This document shows, one piece after another, positions 36,460 to 45,057 of a stretch of 64,000 bases of DNA (positions are counted from its first letter, which is position 1; each line of letters opens with the position of its first letter). Location of the stretch: NCBI RefSeq assembly GCF_001570765.1, contig NZ_BCSH01000007.1, positions 100,873-164,872 on the forward strand, given 5' to 3'. Made by a program: the position numbers and the translations under genes. This stretch comes from Nocardiopsis listeri NBRC 13360 (GTDB taxonomy: Bacteria; Actinomycetota; Actinomycetes; Streptosporangiales; Streptosporangiaceae). Under the pieces are notes generated by a model. That model made no database searches. It was not told where the DNA came from and saw only the letters and a list, made by a program, of their open reading frames with translations.

Positions 36460-37362
36460 GTGACCACGGATCCCACCACCACCTACGCCCGATGGGGCCA
36501 CCACCACACCCGACCCCTGGGACAAGGCATGGAAGGCACCGTCCACCACCTGGGCCCCGGCCCCCTGGGCGAGGACCTCATCGCCAAGGCCTGGCACACC
36601 CGCACCGCCACCGACCTCCAACCCCTCCAGGCCTTCTACGACGAACTCGCCACCCACGCCACCACCACGACACCACCATCACCATCGAGCCCCACCTACC
36701 GGGAACCGCCCTGAGCACCCTCATCGACCAGGGCACCCTCACCCACCCCCAAGCCCAGGACACCCTCACCAGCGTCCTGACGGCCCTGTCCCACACCCGC
36801 GCCGGCGCCGCCACCCGCGCCCTACCCGTCCTGGACGAGGACCGACCCCTGTGGGAGGGCCACACCACCTGGGGCCAGACCATGGCCGCCCTGGTCCAAC
36901 GCCGCACACGACGCTTCGCCCCCTCACTGCGCGCGGCACTACCCGACCTGGACACCCTGCTGGACGCACTGACCCGGCGCCTGCACCGCATCCCCGACCC
37001 ACCCGCGCGCATCGTGCACGGCGACCTGTGCCCGCCCAACATCCTGGCCACCCCCCCAGGGCGAGCCCACCGCCGTCCTGGACTGGGGCTTTCACACCAC
37101 CGCCGGCGACCCACTGTTGGACACCGCCACCGCCGCCGGGTTCTACGACATGTACGGGCCACGCGCACGCGAGTTCGACGACGCGCTGCTGGCCCGATGG
37201 GCGGGGGAGTCGGGGACCGAGCGCGAGCGCGCGCTGGTGTACCGGGCCGCCTACGGGCTGGCGTGCGCCAACGCCTATTCGGAGCAGGGTCGGGACGGCC
37301 ACTTCGCCTGGTGCGTACACACCTTCCAGCGCCCGGAGGTGCGCGCCGCCCTGGGGCTGTGA
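36460..37362 (+). pseudogene. APH/choline-kinase-like phosphotransferase gene with two frameshifts
   Basis: Three frame segments together read as one aminoglycoside-phosphotransferase-fold kinase of about 300 residues. Segment 1 (GTG 36460 to about 36670) has the glycine-rich G-Q-G-M-E-G-T-V-H-H and A-K-A-W. Segment 2 (to about 37055) has I-E-P-H-L-P-G and the catalytic I-V-H-G-D-L-C-P-P-N-I-L. Segment 3 (to 37362) has V-L-D-W-G and the C-terminal helices. The first break lies in CCA-type triplet repeats, the second at a run of seven C (37051-37057); the two shifts cancel. It is either a recent pseudogene or two sequencing errors in low-complexity tracts. Confidence 0.75.
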
Positions 37363-37608
37363 GAGGCGACGATGGGGGAGCGGGGCGGGGTTCCACTGGG
37401 CCACCGCCGCGGGGGGAGAGGGCTCCGTGGTTCGCGCACCGGGCGCATCCACCCCTTCACCTTCGGTGCGCACGTCTGTTCGAATGCGAAGGGCGCGGGG
37501 GAGTCGCGTGGTCAGTGGTCAGGTGCGCACCGGGGGTCGACCGGCGCCTGCCCTGCCTCTGCGCCACTCGCACGCTAAAACGGTCACGTGTCGCCAAAAC
37601 ACCTCAAA

Positions 37609-37636
37609 ATGATGCATAACACCGTTTATGCATGAA
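37609..37636. other. Xer-like recombination site (second, more palindromic)
   Basis: Left arm ATGATGCATAA, 6-base centre CACCGT, right arm TTATGCATGAA. The inner arms ATGCATAA and TTATGCAT are perfect inverted repeats and the ATAA/TTAT ends next to a 6-bp centre fit XerC/D core sites. It could instead be a repressor operator. Confidence 0.4.
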
Positions 37637-38066
37637 ACATGGAGATATCGCCCGGCGAGAGTGGTTCTCGGCAACACCCACCACGAGCAGAACCCTCGAA
37701 CGGGGAGACCCCACCTGCCGGACCACCGACCCCCGACAGGAGATGCCCCACACCGCCGGCGCCCACCGGCCGGTCACCCACATCCCACCGACCGGCCACT
37801 TGCCCGAGCATCCTGCGCGCCCGACTCCGATTCGGGGGCTTCACACTCGGCCACAGGCCGCACACGGCGCCCCCGAAAACGACGCCACCCCGCCACCACC
37901 CACCCGCTCAGACCCGAGTTCGCCCACCCGCGAAAAACCCACCCGACCCTCGGCGACCCCGGCGCGAGCCGCACCCGCCCGCAACACGCCAGCGGTCACC
38001 CCAGACCCACCACACACCCCACAGGCCACCCACCCGCCACAACCCCTTCCCCACAGGCATCCCCAC

Positions 38067-38094
38067 AACGCCGATAATGCACATTATGTCAAGT
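38067..38094. other. dif: Candidate chromosomal dif site
   Basis: Left arm AACGCCGATAA, centre TGCACA, right arm TTATGTCAAGT give the 28-bp XerC-6-XerD layout. Against the E. coli dif (GGTGCGCATAA, TGTATA, TTATGTTAAAT) I count 19 of 28 identical bases, 9 of 11 in the XerD arm. The CGATAAT...ACATTATGTCAAGT pattern agrees with my memory of actinobacterial dif sites. It lies in a gene-free gap, as dif sites do, about 4.5 kb from a XerC/D-like gene. Confidence 0.85.
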
Positions 38095-38193
38095 TAAATG
38101 TTCGTGGGCCTCCCCACCACCAAAAGACACGACCAAGCCCCACACCCCTGAAGACAAAAAGAGGGCCACCCGAACCCGAGCGACCCCCACACC

Positions 38194-39207
38194 TCACGAC
38201 AACGGCAACCACCCCGTGCACACCCTCAAACCCCCACCCGACTCCAACCGCTCCACCACAGCCCGATCCAACCGGGTCCGCCGCGGCGCCGCCCCCACAT
38301 CCACCCGCGCCATCCCGAACACGAACCGGAACACATCCCCCTCACCCGAAGACCCCTCACCCACCAACGTGAACCTGCGCTGGAACCGCACGATGTTGGA
38401 ACCCTCCCCCAACACCTCACCCCAATAAGGATCCAACAACCACGACGTACACGTGGCCACCACCGGATCCATCCCCAAATGCTCCCGAGCGAACCCACGC
38501 GCACGCGCCAACGCCCCATCTACCGAAACCGGATCCAACCCACCCGTGGGGATGTGCAACCGCAACACCGCATCCCCCACACCCATCCCCGGACCCCACC
38601 CGGCCGCCTCCTCCTCCGAATACCACGGCACCGACCCCGGAGCACCCAAACGAGCCGGCTCCAACTGCAACCCACCCACCCAGTACAACCGGCCCCGGAA
38701 CTGCGCCGCCACCCACGCCGCCGTCTCCACACTCAACCACCCGAACAACCGCCGCGACCGGGCCACCTGCACACCCACATCCGCCAACGTCGCCACCGTC
38801 ACCGACTCATCGATCCCCAACGAGGCATGCCGAGCGAACTGCTCGGGCACCATCGCAGCGAACGCCACCAGCGACACCATCCGCACCCGCGCGTCCTCCA
38901 CCTCCACCAAACTCGGCCAAGAACGCCACTCCCCCACCGGCAGATCCCGATCAGCCCACAACCGCCGACACATCAAATCCACCAGGTACCACAACTCCGG
39001 CGGCCAACCACCATCACCCTCACCCGGCCACAGGCCCGCCACCTCCACACGATCGGCCTCGGCCAAAGCGAACAACCCCCACACCCGCTCCGCCTCAACA
39101 CCCACCGGCACACTCAACCCCGCACCCGGCAACGCCTCAGCCTGCGCCAACCACCCCCGAACATCCTCACCCAAACCAAAACGTTCCACCACAAGAGCAC
39201 TATCCAT
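38194..39207 (-). CDS. Two-domain acyltransferase (NAT_N / GNAT_C type)
   Basis: The 337-residue protein has a helical N-terminal domain (about residues 1-150, with W-P-P-E-L-W-Y-L-V-D-L-M). The C-terminal GNAT-like domain contains V-L-R-L-H-I-P-T-G-G, F-A-R-E-H-L-G, A-T-C-T-S-W-L-L-D-P-Y-W and F-Q-R-R-F-T-L-V. This arrangement matches, from memory, actinobacterial acyltransferase-domain proteins of the DUF5596/GNAT_C type. ATG 39207 follows AGGATG. It is divergent, 97 bases away, from an acyl-CoA-synthetase-like gene, which suggests a shared promoter region and perhaps a shared acyl substrate. Confidence 0.75.
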   Translation of the reverse strand: MDSALVVERFGLGEDVRGWLAQAEALPGAGLSVPVGVEAERVWGLFALAEADRVEVAGLWPGEGDGGWPPELWYLVDLMCRRLWADRDLPVGEWRSWPSLVEVEDARVRMVSLVAFAAMVPEQFARHASLGIDESVTVATLADVGVQVARSRRLFGWLSVETAAWVAAQFRGRLYWVGGLQLEPARLGAPGSVPWYSEEEAAGWGPGMGVGDAVLRLHIPTGGLDPVSVDGALARARGFAREHLGMDPVVATCTSWLLDPYWGEVLGEGSNIVRFQRRFTLVGEGSSGEGDVFRFVFGMARVDVGAAPRRTRLDRAVVERLESGGGLRVCTGWLPLS

Positions 39208-39304
39208 GACCACATCCTGCACCCACCCACCAGTGAGACGCGACCCACAGATGCGCATAGTCTTGAAACACCACCCACCACCCGAAGAACGAGGAACACC
39301 ACCG

Positions 39305-40927
39305 ATGTCGGACCCGGCGCAACTCCTACGCGACTGGATCGCCACCTACCACACCCCCACCACGTCGGTGGCCCACCTCCTCTGCGAACGCCACAACCCC
39401 CACACCATCGCCACCACCGAAATCGGCCCCACCCTGGAGGCCACCACCCTCACCTTCGGCGAACTCGCCCAACGCTCCACCACCCTGGCCGCCGGCCTGG
39501 CCACCCTCGACATCAACCCCGGCGACCGCATCGCCACCCTCATGCCCAAAGGCATCGACCTGACCATCACCGCCCTGGCCATCTGGCGCCTAGGAGCCGT
39601 CCTGGTCCCCCTCCTGTCCTCCCTCGCCCCCCACGCCATCACCCAACGCCTCACCGACTCAGGCGCCCACCTGGTCATCTGCCAAGACGAATACCGCACC
39701 AAACTCGACCCCGGCCCCCACCACCCCACACCCCCCACCTGGCACATCGCCACCACCGGCACCCACCCCCTACGCCCCGGCGACCACACCCTCACCACCC
39801 TCACCACCCACCCCAACCCCACACCACCCCAACCCACCACCACCGCAGACACCACCCTGGCCCTGCTCTACGTCTCCAACCTCATCGGCCCACCCCGCGG
39901 CGCCCGCGTCCCCGTCCGCGCCCTGGCCGCCATGCACGCCTACCACCACCACGGACTCGGCCTCACCCACCACGACACCTACTGGAACACCGCCGACCCC
40001 GGCTCCGCCTACGGCCTCTACCACGGCCTCATCTCACCCCTGCTCGCCGGCCACAACTCCCTGGCCCTACGAGCAGGCTTCTTCGACCCCGAACTCACCC
40101 TCGACGTCCTGGGCCTACACCAAGTCACCAACTTCGCCTCAGACCCCACCACCTACCGCACCCTGCGCGCGGCCACCAAAACCCTGCCACCCGAGATCAT
40201 CGTCCAAAACCTCGCCAGCGCCGGCGAACCCCTCGCCCCCGACGTCATCGACTGGGCCACCGACCTCTTCGGCGTCCCCGTCCGCGACCACTACGGACAA
40301 ACCGAACTCGGCTGGTGCGCCGGCATCCCCAACGACCCCGACCTGCCCGAACACACCCACCACCTCCCCCCAGGCGCCATCGGACCCGCCCTACCCGGCT
40401 GGAACATCCACGTCCTGGACCCCATCGACGACCAACCCGCACCCGCCGGCGTCTTCGGACGCATCGCCATCCACCACCCCACCAGCCCCCTGGACTGGTT
40501 CGAGGGCTACCACGGCTACGACAACACCATCGACATCCGCCACAGCCCCGACCACACCCACCACCTCACCGGCGACACCGGCATCATCGACCGCCAAGGC
40601 AACCTCCACTTCAACACCCGCGACGACGGCGCCATCATCACCCGCAGCTACCGCATCGGCCCCACCGAAATCGAAGCCGTCCTGACCACCCACCCGGCCG
40701 TGGACGAAGTCGGCGTCTACGCCATCCCCGACGACATCGCCGGCCACCTCGTCGGCGCCCGCATCGTCCTACAGCCCCACACCCACCCCACACCCCAACT
40801 CACCGACGAACTACGCGACTGGGTCGCCACCCACTTCGCCCCCCACGCCACACCCCACAAAATCGACTTCGTCGACCAACTCCCCCGCACCGCCTCAGGC
40901 AAAATGCGCCGCTCCCACCTGCGCTGA
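39305..40927 (+). CDS. Acyl-CoA synthetase-like protein with altered phosphate loop
   Basis: The 540-residue protein is a full-length member of the adenylate-forming family. Recognisable blocks are the L-T-F-G-E-L-A segment, S-A-Y-G-L-Y-H-G-L-I-S-P-L-L-A-G, the A5 motif D-H-Y-G-Q-T-E, T-G-D-T-G and the catalytic lysine in T-A-S-G-K-M-R (Lys533). The A3 phosphate-binding loop, usually Y-T-S-G-T-T-G-x-P-K-G, reads Y-V-S-N-L-I-G-P-P-R-G at residues 189-199: the Gly-Thr-Thr core and the Lys are replaced. It resembles medium-chain acyl-CoA or acetyl-CoA ligases, but ATP handling may be weak or different. ATG 39305; CGAGGA upstream. Confidence 0.82.
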   Translation: MSDPAQLLRDWIATYHTPTTSVAHLLCERHNPHTIATTEIGPTLEATTLTFGELAQRSTTLAAGLATLDINPGDRIATLMPKGIDLTITALAIWRLGAVLVPLLSSLAPHAITQRLTDSGAHLVICQDEYRTKLDPGPHHPTPPTWHIATTGTHPLRPGDHTLTTLTTHPNPTPPQPTTTADTTLALLYVSNLIGPPRGARVPVRALAAMHAYHHHGLGLTHHDTYWNTADPGSAYGLYHGLISPLLAGHNSLALRAGFFDPELTLDVLGLHQVTNFASDPTTYRTLRAATKTLPPEIIVQNLASAGEPLAPDVIDWATDLFGVPVRDHYGQTELGWCAGIPNDPDLPEHTHHLPPGAIGPALPGWNIHVLDPIDDQPAPAGVFGRIAIHHPTSPLDWFEGYHGYDNTIDIRHSPDHTHHLTGDTGIIDRQGNLHFNTRDDGAIITRSYRIGPTEIEAVLTTHPAVDEVGVYAIPDDIAGHLVGARIVLQPHTHPTPQLTDELRDWVATHFAPHATPHKIDFVDQLPRTASGKMRRSHLR

Positions 40928-40989
40928 CACACCCACCCCCACACCCCGGCATAGCCTGACCAGCACAGGAACACACCCGGGAGCACACC

Positions 40990-43362
40990 ATGACCACCAC
41001 CCACCCCGCCGACGACCACCCCACCATCAACGTCCACGGCGCCCGCACCAACAACCTCGCAAACGTCGACCTCACCCTGCCCAAACGCCGACTCACCGTC
41101 TTCACCGGCGTCTCCGGATCCGGCAAAAGCTCCCTGGTCTTCGACACCATCGCCGCCGAATCACGCCGCATGATCGACGAAACCTACAGCACCTTCCTCC
41201 AAGGCTTCATGCCCACCCTCCCCCGCCCCGACGTCGACCTCCTCCAAGGCCTCACCACCGCCATCATCATCGACCAAGAACGCCTGGGCTCCGACCCCCG
41301 CTCCACCGTCGGCACCGCCACCGACACAGGCACCCTCCTGCGCATCCTCTACAGCCGCATCGCCCAACCCCACATCGGCAACCCCAACGCCTTCTCCTTC
41401 AACGTCCCCACCGTCCGCGCCGGCGGCTCCATCACCATCGAACGAGGCAACACCAAAACCACCAAGGTCGGCTTCAACCGCCAAGGCGGCATGTGCCCCC
41501 ACTGCGAAGGCCGCGGCAAGACCACCGACTTCGACCTCACCCACCTCTACGACGACACCAAATCCATCAACCAAGGCGCCTTCACCATCCCCGGATACAA
41601 ATCCGACAACCTGTGGACCACCCGCACCTATGCCGCCTCCGGACTCCTCGACCCCGACAAACCCATCCGCGACTACACCCCCACCGAACTCCACAACCTC
41701 CTGCACCACGAACCCACCAAGGTCAAAGTCGAAGGCGTCAACCTCACCTACGAAGGCCTCCTGCCCAAACTCCGCAAAACCTTCCTGTCCAAAGACCGCG
41801 AAGCGATGCAACCCCACATCCGCGCCTTCGTCGACACCGCCGTCACCTTCACCGACTGCCCCCAATGCGAAGGCACACGCCTCAACCCCACCGCCCGCTC
41901 CGCCAAGATCAACGGCACCGGCATCGCCGACCTGTGCGCCATGCAGATCAACGACCTCGCCCACTGGGTCCGCAACCTGAACGAACCCTCAATCGCACCC
42001 CTACTCACCACCCTGACCCACACCCTGGACTCCTTCGTCGAGATCGGCCTGGGCTACCTGTCCCTGGACCGACCCGCCGGCACCCTCTCCGGAGGAGAAG
42101 CCCAACGCACCAAACTCATCCGCCACCTGGGCTCCTCCCTCACCGACATCACCTACATCTTCGACGAACCCACCGCAGGCCTGCACCCCCACGACGTCCA
42201 ACAGATGAACGAGCTCCTACTACGCCTACGCGACAAGGGCAACACCGTCCTGGTCGTCGAACACGAACCCGACACCATCGCCATCGCCGACCACGTCGTC
42301 GACCTGGGCCCCGGAGCAGGCACCGACGGCGGACACATCGTCTTCCAAGGCACCGTCGAACAACTCCGCACAGCCCCCACCACCACCGGCCGCCACCTGG
42401 CCGACCACACCACACCCAAACCCACCGTGCGCACCCCCACCGGCACCCTCCCCATCCGCGCCGCCACCACCCACAACCTCAAAAACGTCGACACCGACAT
42501 CCCCCTGGGCGTCCTCACCGTCGTCACCGGCGTCGCAGGATCCGGCAAAACCTCCCTCATCCACGGATCCCTCACCGAACACGACAACGTCCTGGCCATC
42601 GACCAAACACCCATCCGCGGCTCACGCCGCTCCAACCCCGCCACCTACACCGGACTCCTGGACCCCATCCGCAAAGCCTTCGCCAAAGCCAACAACGTCA
42701 AACCCGCCCTGTTCAGCGCCAACTCCCAAGGCTCCTGCCCCCAATGCAAAGGCATCGGCGTCACCTACACCGACCTGGGCATCATGGCCGGCATCACCAC
42801 CACCTGCGACGTATGCGAAGGCAAACGCTTCGCCCCCGCCGTCCTCCAACACCACCTGGGCGGCCACGACATCAGCCAGATCCTGTCCATGTCCGTCGAC
42901 CAGGCCCACACCTTCTTCGAACAGGGCCCCGCACACACCCCCACAGCCCACAAGATCCTCACCCGCCTACACGACGTCGGACTGGGCTACATCAGCCTCG
43001 GCCAACCCCTGACCACCCTCTCCGGCGGCGAACGCCAACGCCTCAAACTCGCCACCCACATGGGCGGCGAAGACAACATCCTCATCCTCGACGAACCCAC
43101 CACCGGCCTCCACCTGGCCGACATCCAACAACTCCTCACCCTGCTCGACCAACTCGTCGACACCGGCACCACCGTCATCGTCATCGAACACCACCAAGCC
43201 GTCATCGCCCACGCCGACCACATCGTCGACCTGGGCCCCGGAGCAGGCACCGACGGCGGACACATCGTCTTCCAAGGCACCCCCACCGACCTCATCGACC
43301 AGGCCACCACCCTGACCGGCAAACACCTGGCCCACTACGTCAAAGGCACCACACACACCTGA
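40990..43362 (+). CDS. UvrA-like ABC ATPase (short paralogue)
   Basis: The 790-residue protein has two ABC modules as in UvrA: Walker A G-V-S-G-S-G-K-S near residue 40 and G-V-A-G-S-G-K-T near 516, signatures L-S-G-G-E-A-Q-R and L-S-G-G-E-R-Q-R, and D-E-P-T twice. Zinc-type modules C-P-H-C-E-G-R-G, C-P-Q-C-E-G, C-P-Q-C-K-G and C-D-V-C-E-G are present. At 790 rather than about 950 residues it lacks insert sequence and is a UvrA2/DrrC-type paralogue, a group linked to tolerance of DNA-binding drugs. The main uvrA must lie elsewhere. A terminator follows. Confidence 0.9.
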   Translation: MTTTHPADDHPTINVHGARTNNLANVDLTLPKRRLTVFTGVSGSGKSSLVFDTIAAESRRMIDETYSTFLQGFMPTLPRPDVDLLQGLTTAIIIDQERLGSDPRSTVGTATDTGTLLRILYSRIAQPHIGNPNAFSFNVPTVRAGGSITIERGNTKTTKVGFNRQGGMCPHCEGRGKTTDFDLTHLYDDTKSINQGAFTIPGYKSDNLWTTRTYAASGLLDPDKPIRDYTPTELHNLLHHEPTKVKVEGVNLTYEGLLPKLRKTFLSKDREAMQPHIRAFVDTAVTFTDCPQCEGTRLNPTARSAKINGTGIADLCAMQINDLAHWVRNLNEPSIAPLLTTLTHTLDSFVEIGLGYLSLDRPAGTLSGGEAQRTKLIRHLGSSLTDITYIFDEPTAGLHPHDVQQMNELLLRLRDKGNTVLVVEHEPDTIAIADHVVDLGPGAGTDGGHIVFQGTVEQLRTAPTTTGRHLADHTTPKPTVRTPTGTLPIRAATTHNLKNVDTDIPLGVLTVVTGVAGSGKTSLIHGSLTEHDNVLAIDQTPIRGSRRSNPATYTGLLDPIRKAFAKANNVKPALFSANSQGSCPQCKGIGVTYTDLGIMAGITTTCDVCEGKRFAPAVLQHHLGGHDISQILSMSVDQAHTFFEQGPAHTPTAHKILTRLHDVGLGYISLGQPLTTLSGGERQRLKLATHMGGEDNILILDEPTTGLHLADIQQLLTLLDQLVDTGTTVIVIEHHQAVIAHADHIVDLGPGAGTDGGHIVFQGTPTDLIDQATTLTGKHLAHYVKGTTHT

Positions 43363-43379
43363 CCCCGGACAGAGAAAAA

Positions 43380-43404
43380 CCCCCGCAACCCATGGCTGCG
43401 GGGG
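43380..43404 (+). terminator. Terminator after the UvrA-like gene
   Basis: CCCCCGCA pairs with TGCGGGGG over a 9-base loop, 17 bases after the stop; the 5' side is flanked by an A-run. Confidence 0.8.
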
Positions 43405-43780
43405 CTCCCGTCAACACCGGACCCCGCACATCCCCCGATACCGAGGATCCGGCCCAGGCCGCGCACACAACCCCCGTAGGCGCCCGACCCCACACCCGCG
43501 TCAAGGCCCCAGGACCGATCGGCCGTAACGGCCGCCCCCGACCCCCAGGGCGCGCAGATGCTCACCCAACGCCCTACCCGACCCCTGGCCGGTAAACATC
43601 CCCACCCCGGAAATACTCACGCCCCCTCACCCGTTACACCCACTACAGGCAGATGCGGTAGCAAGTGTCCCCCGGGCGCCACACACCGCCTTCGCGGAAT
43701 ACCACGCCCCTCGCGGGCGGTTCGGAACCGCGTCGCGCAACCCGCCGCGAGGCGACCACCGCATCCGCCTGCCACACACC
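43405..43780. other. Gene-free stretch between convergent genes
   Basis: From the terminator at 43404 to the one at 43781 I find no supported gene. Apart from a GGCCGTAACGGCC palindrome near 43521 I see no structure. Confidence 0.4.
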
Positions 43781-43814
43781 ACGGCCCCGCCGAGCACCCG
43801 CTCGACGGGGCCGT
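43781..43814 (-). terminator. Terminator after the methyltransferase gene
   Basis: ACGGCCCCG pairs with CGGGGCCGT, with a second inner stem (CGAG/CTCG), 50 bases beyond the stop of the leftward gene. Confidence 0.75.
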
Positions 43815-43863
43815 TCCCATACCCACCCCAAGAACCCCACCACACCGACACCGCCCGCGCCCC

Positions 43864-44517
43864 TCACACGCTCGGCCCCTCCTTGCGACACAACAGATGC
43901 GCCTGGGCGAACCCACGGCGAGGATCCTCGCGCTCCGCCAGGACGGAGCGGGCCACCTCCACCATCCCCGCCGCACGCAACGGCTCCAACACATGCTCGA
44001 CGCCATAGCGGTAGGCCGTGGCCACCCGATGATCGAAGACCTCCACCGGCCCGGCAGGATCCTCATGACTCTGGAAGGACACCAACAAGTACCCGCCACC
44101 CACCACGACACGCACCATCCGGGCCAAGACGCCGGGCAGCCGTTCGGGCGAGGTATGGATGACCGAGTACGAGGACAACACCCCGGCCACGGAACCGCCC
44201 ACCAGCGGTAGCTCCTCCAACCCTCCCACCACGAACCCGGCGGACGGACAGGCCTCGCGGGCCAGGACCAATGCCTTCGGCGCCAGATCCACACCCACCA
44301 CCGCCAACCCCCGCCGCACCAGGTGAGCACTGATGTGCCCGGGACCGCAACCGGCGTCCAAAACCGTCCCGCCACCGATGGAAAGCACCATGTCCGCGAA
44401 CACGTCGACCATGGCCCGATGCAACGGATCCACCGCGAAGGCCGAACCCGCGTGATCCGCGTAGAGTTCGGCGATCTCGTCATAGGCACGGGAAACGGAC
44501 AGAGCATGTTCGGTCAT
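43864..44517 (-). CDS. Class I SAM-dependent methyltransferase
   Basis: The 217-residue protein begins M-T-E-H-A-L-S-V-S-R-A-Y-D-E-I-A-E-L-Y-A-D-H and has motif I V-L-D-A-G-C-G-P-G-H-I, strand-2 acid in V-V-G-V-D-L-A-P, and the strand-4 segment V-L-S-S-Y-S-V-I-H. That is the ubiE/Methyltransf_11-25 type acting on small molecules. It lies downstream of a MarR gene in the same direction with a 39-base gap and could be cotranscribed with it. Confidence 0.85.
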   Translation of the reverse strand: MTEHALSVSRAYDEIAELYADHAGSAFAVDPLHRAMVDVFADMVLSIGGGTVLDAGCGPGHISAHLVRRGLAVVGVDLAPKALVLAREACPSAGFVVGGLEELPLVGGSVAGVLSSYSVIHTSPERLPGVLARMVRVVVGGGYLLVSFQSHEDPAGPVEVFDHRVATAYRYGVEHVLEPLRAAGMVEVARSVLAEREDPRRGFAQAHLLCRKEGPSV

Positions 44518-44556
44518 GGAGACCGATCATAGAGGCCCCCAAGGCACGCCCGTTCC

Positions 44557-44982
44557 TCAGGGCTCCCAGAGGGCCAACCTCCGCAGAGCCTCCACCGCCT
44601 CGTCGAACCCCTCCTCCCCCAACAGCGCCCGCGCCTCGGTGTTGAATCGGTCGATCTGGGGCCGGGCAGCGGCCAGGCTGTCCCGTCCCGCCGAGGTCAG
44701 CCCCAGCACCACCGCACGATGCTGAGCGGGGTGGGTGCCCTTGGTGATCAATCCGGCCTTGGTGAGTCGTGCCACCAGGGAGGTGATGGCGGACTCGCCC
44801 GACCCCAGGGTGCGGGCGAGCTCTTGTTGAGTGATGCCGGGGCGGTCGTGCAGGGCGAACAGGGCGCCGAGCTGGGCGGTGGTGACGCCTGCGGCCTCCA
44901 GACAGCGACGGTCGGCGTCGGTGCGCAACCGGTGCGCGGCTCGTTGCAGGAGGAAGTACAGGCGCTGATCGGGTTCGGCCAT
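44557..44982 (-). CDS. MarR-family transcriptional regulator
   Basis: The 141-residue protein has the MarR winged helix: V-T-T-A-Q-L-G-A-L-F-A-L, then I-T-Q-Q-E-L-A-R-T-L-G-S-G-E-S-A-I-T-S-L-V-A-R-L recognition helix and the wing H-P-A-Q-H-R-A-V-V-L-G-L-T. A perfect inverted repeat lies between its start and the divergent thioesterase gene, so it probably represses both. Ligand unknown, likely an aromatic acid or acyl-CoA given the neighbour. Confidence 0.9.
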   Translation of the reverse strand: MAEPDQRLYFLLQRAAHRLRTDADRRCLEAAGVTTAQLGALFALHDRPGITQQELARTLGSGESAITSLVARLTKAGLITKGTHPAQHRAVVLGLTSAGRDSLAAARPQIDRFNTEARALLGEEGFDEAVEALRRLALWEP

Positions 44983-45020
44983 GGGTCGAATCTTGACAGA
45001 GGCTCCCGGTGCGCGAGAAC

Positions 45021-45042
45021 CTCACTTCACTATCGAAGTGAG
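45021..45042. promoter_or_regulatory. MarR operator between divergent genes
   Basis: CTCACTTC and GAAGTGAG are perfect 8-bp arms around ACTATC. The repeat is 38 bases from the MarR start and 15 from the thioesterase start, covering the likely promoter area of both. Confidence 0.75.
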
Positions 45043-45057
45043 AGTCGGGAGGACCAC

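Larger units (their letters stand above)
37363..38193. other. 831-bp gene-poor region carrying two Xer-type sites
   Basis: No convincing gene is seen; the open frames have poor codon use and no ribosome site. Two AT-rich islands stand out from the GC-rich background, each with the 11-6-11 architecture of Xer recombination sites (listed separately). Confidence 0.6.

Noticed and set aside
37051..37057. Programmed ribosomal frameshift at the seven-C run
   Set aside because: A matching first shift in another repeat tract must also be explained; indel errors or decay are simpler.
37632..38372. Rightward open frame crossing the dif candidate
   Set aside because: Pro/Thr/His-rich low-complexity translation typical of non-coding C-rich DNA; it would run into the convergent acyltransferase gene.
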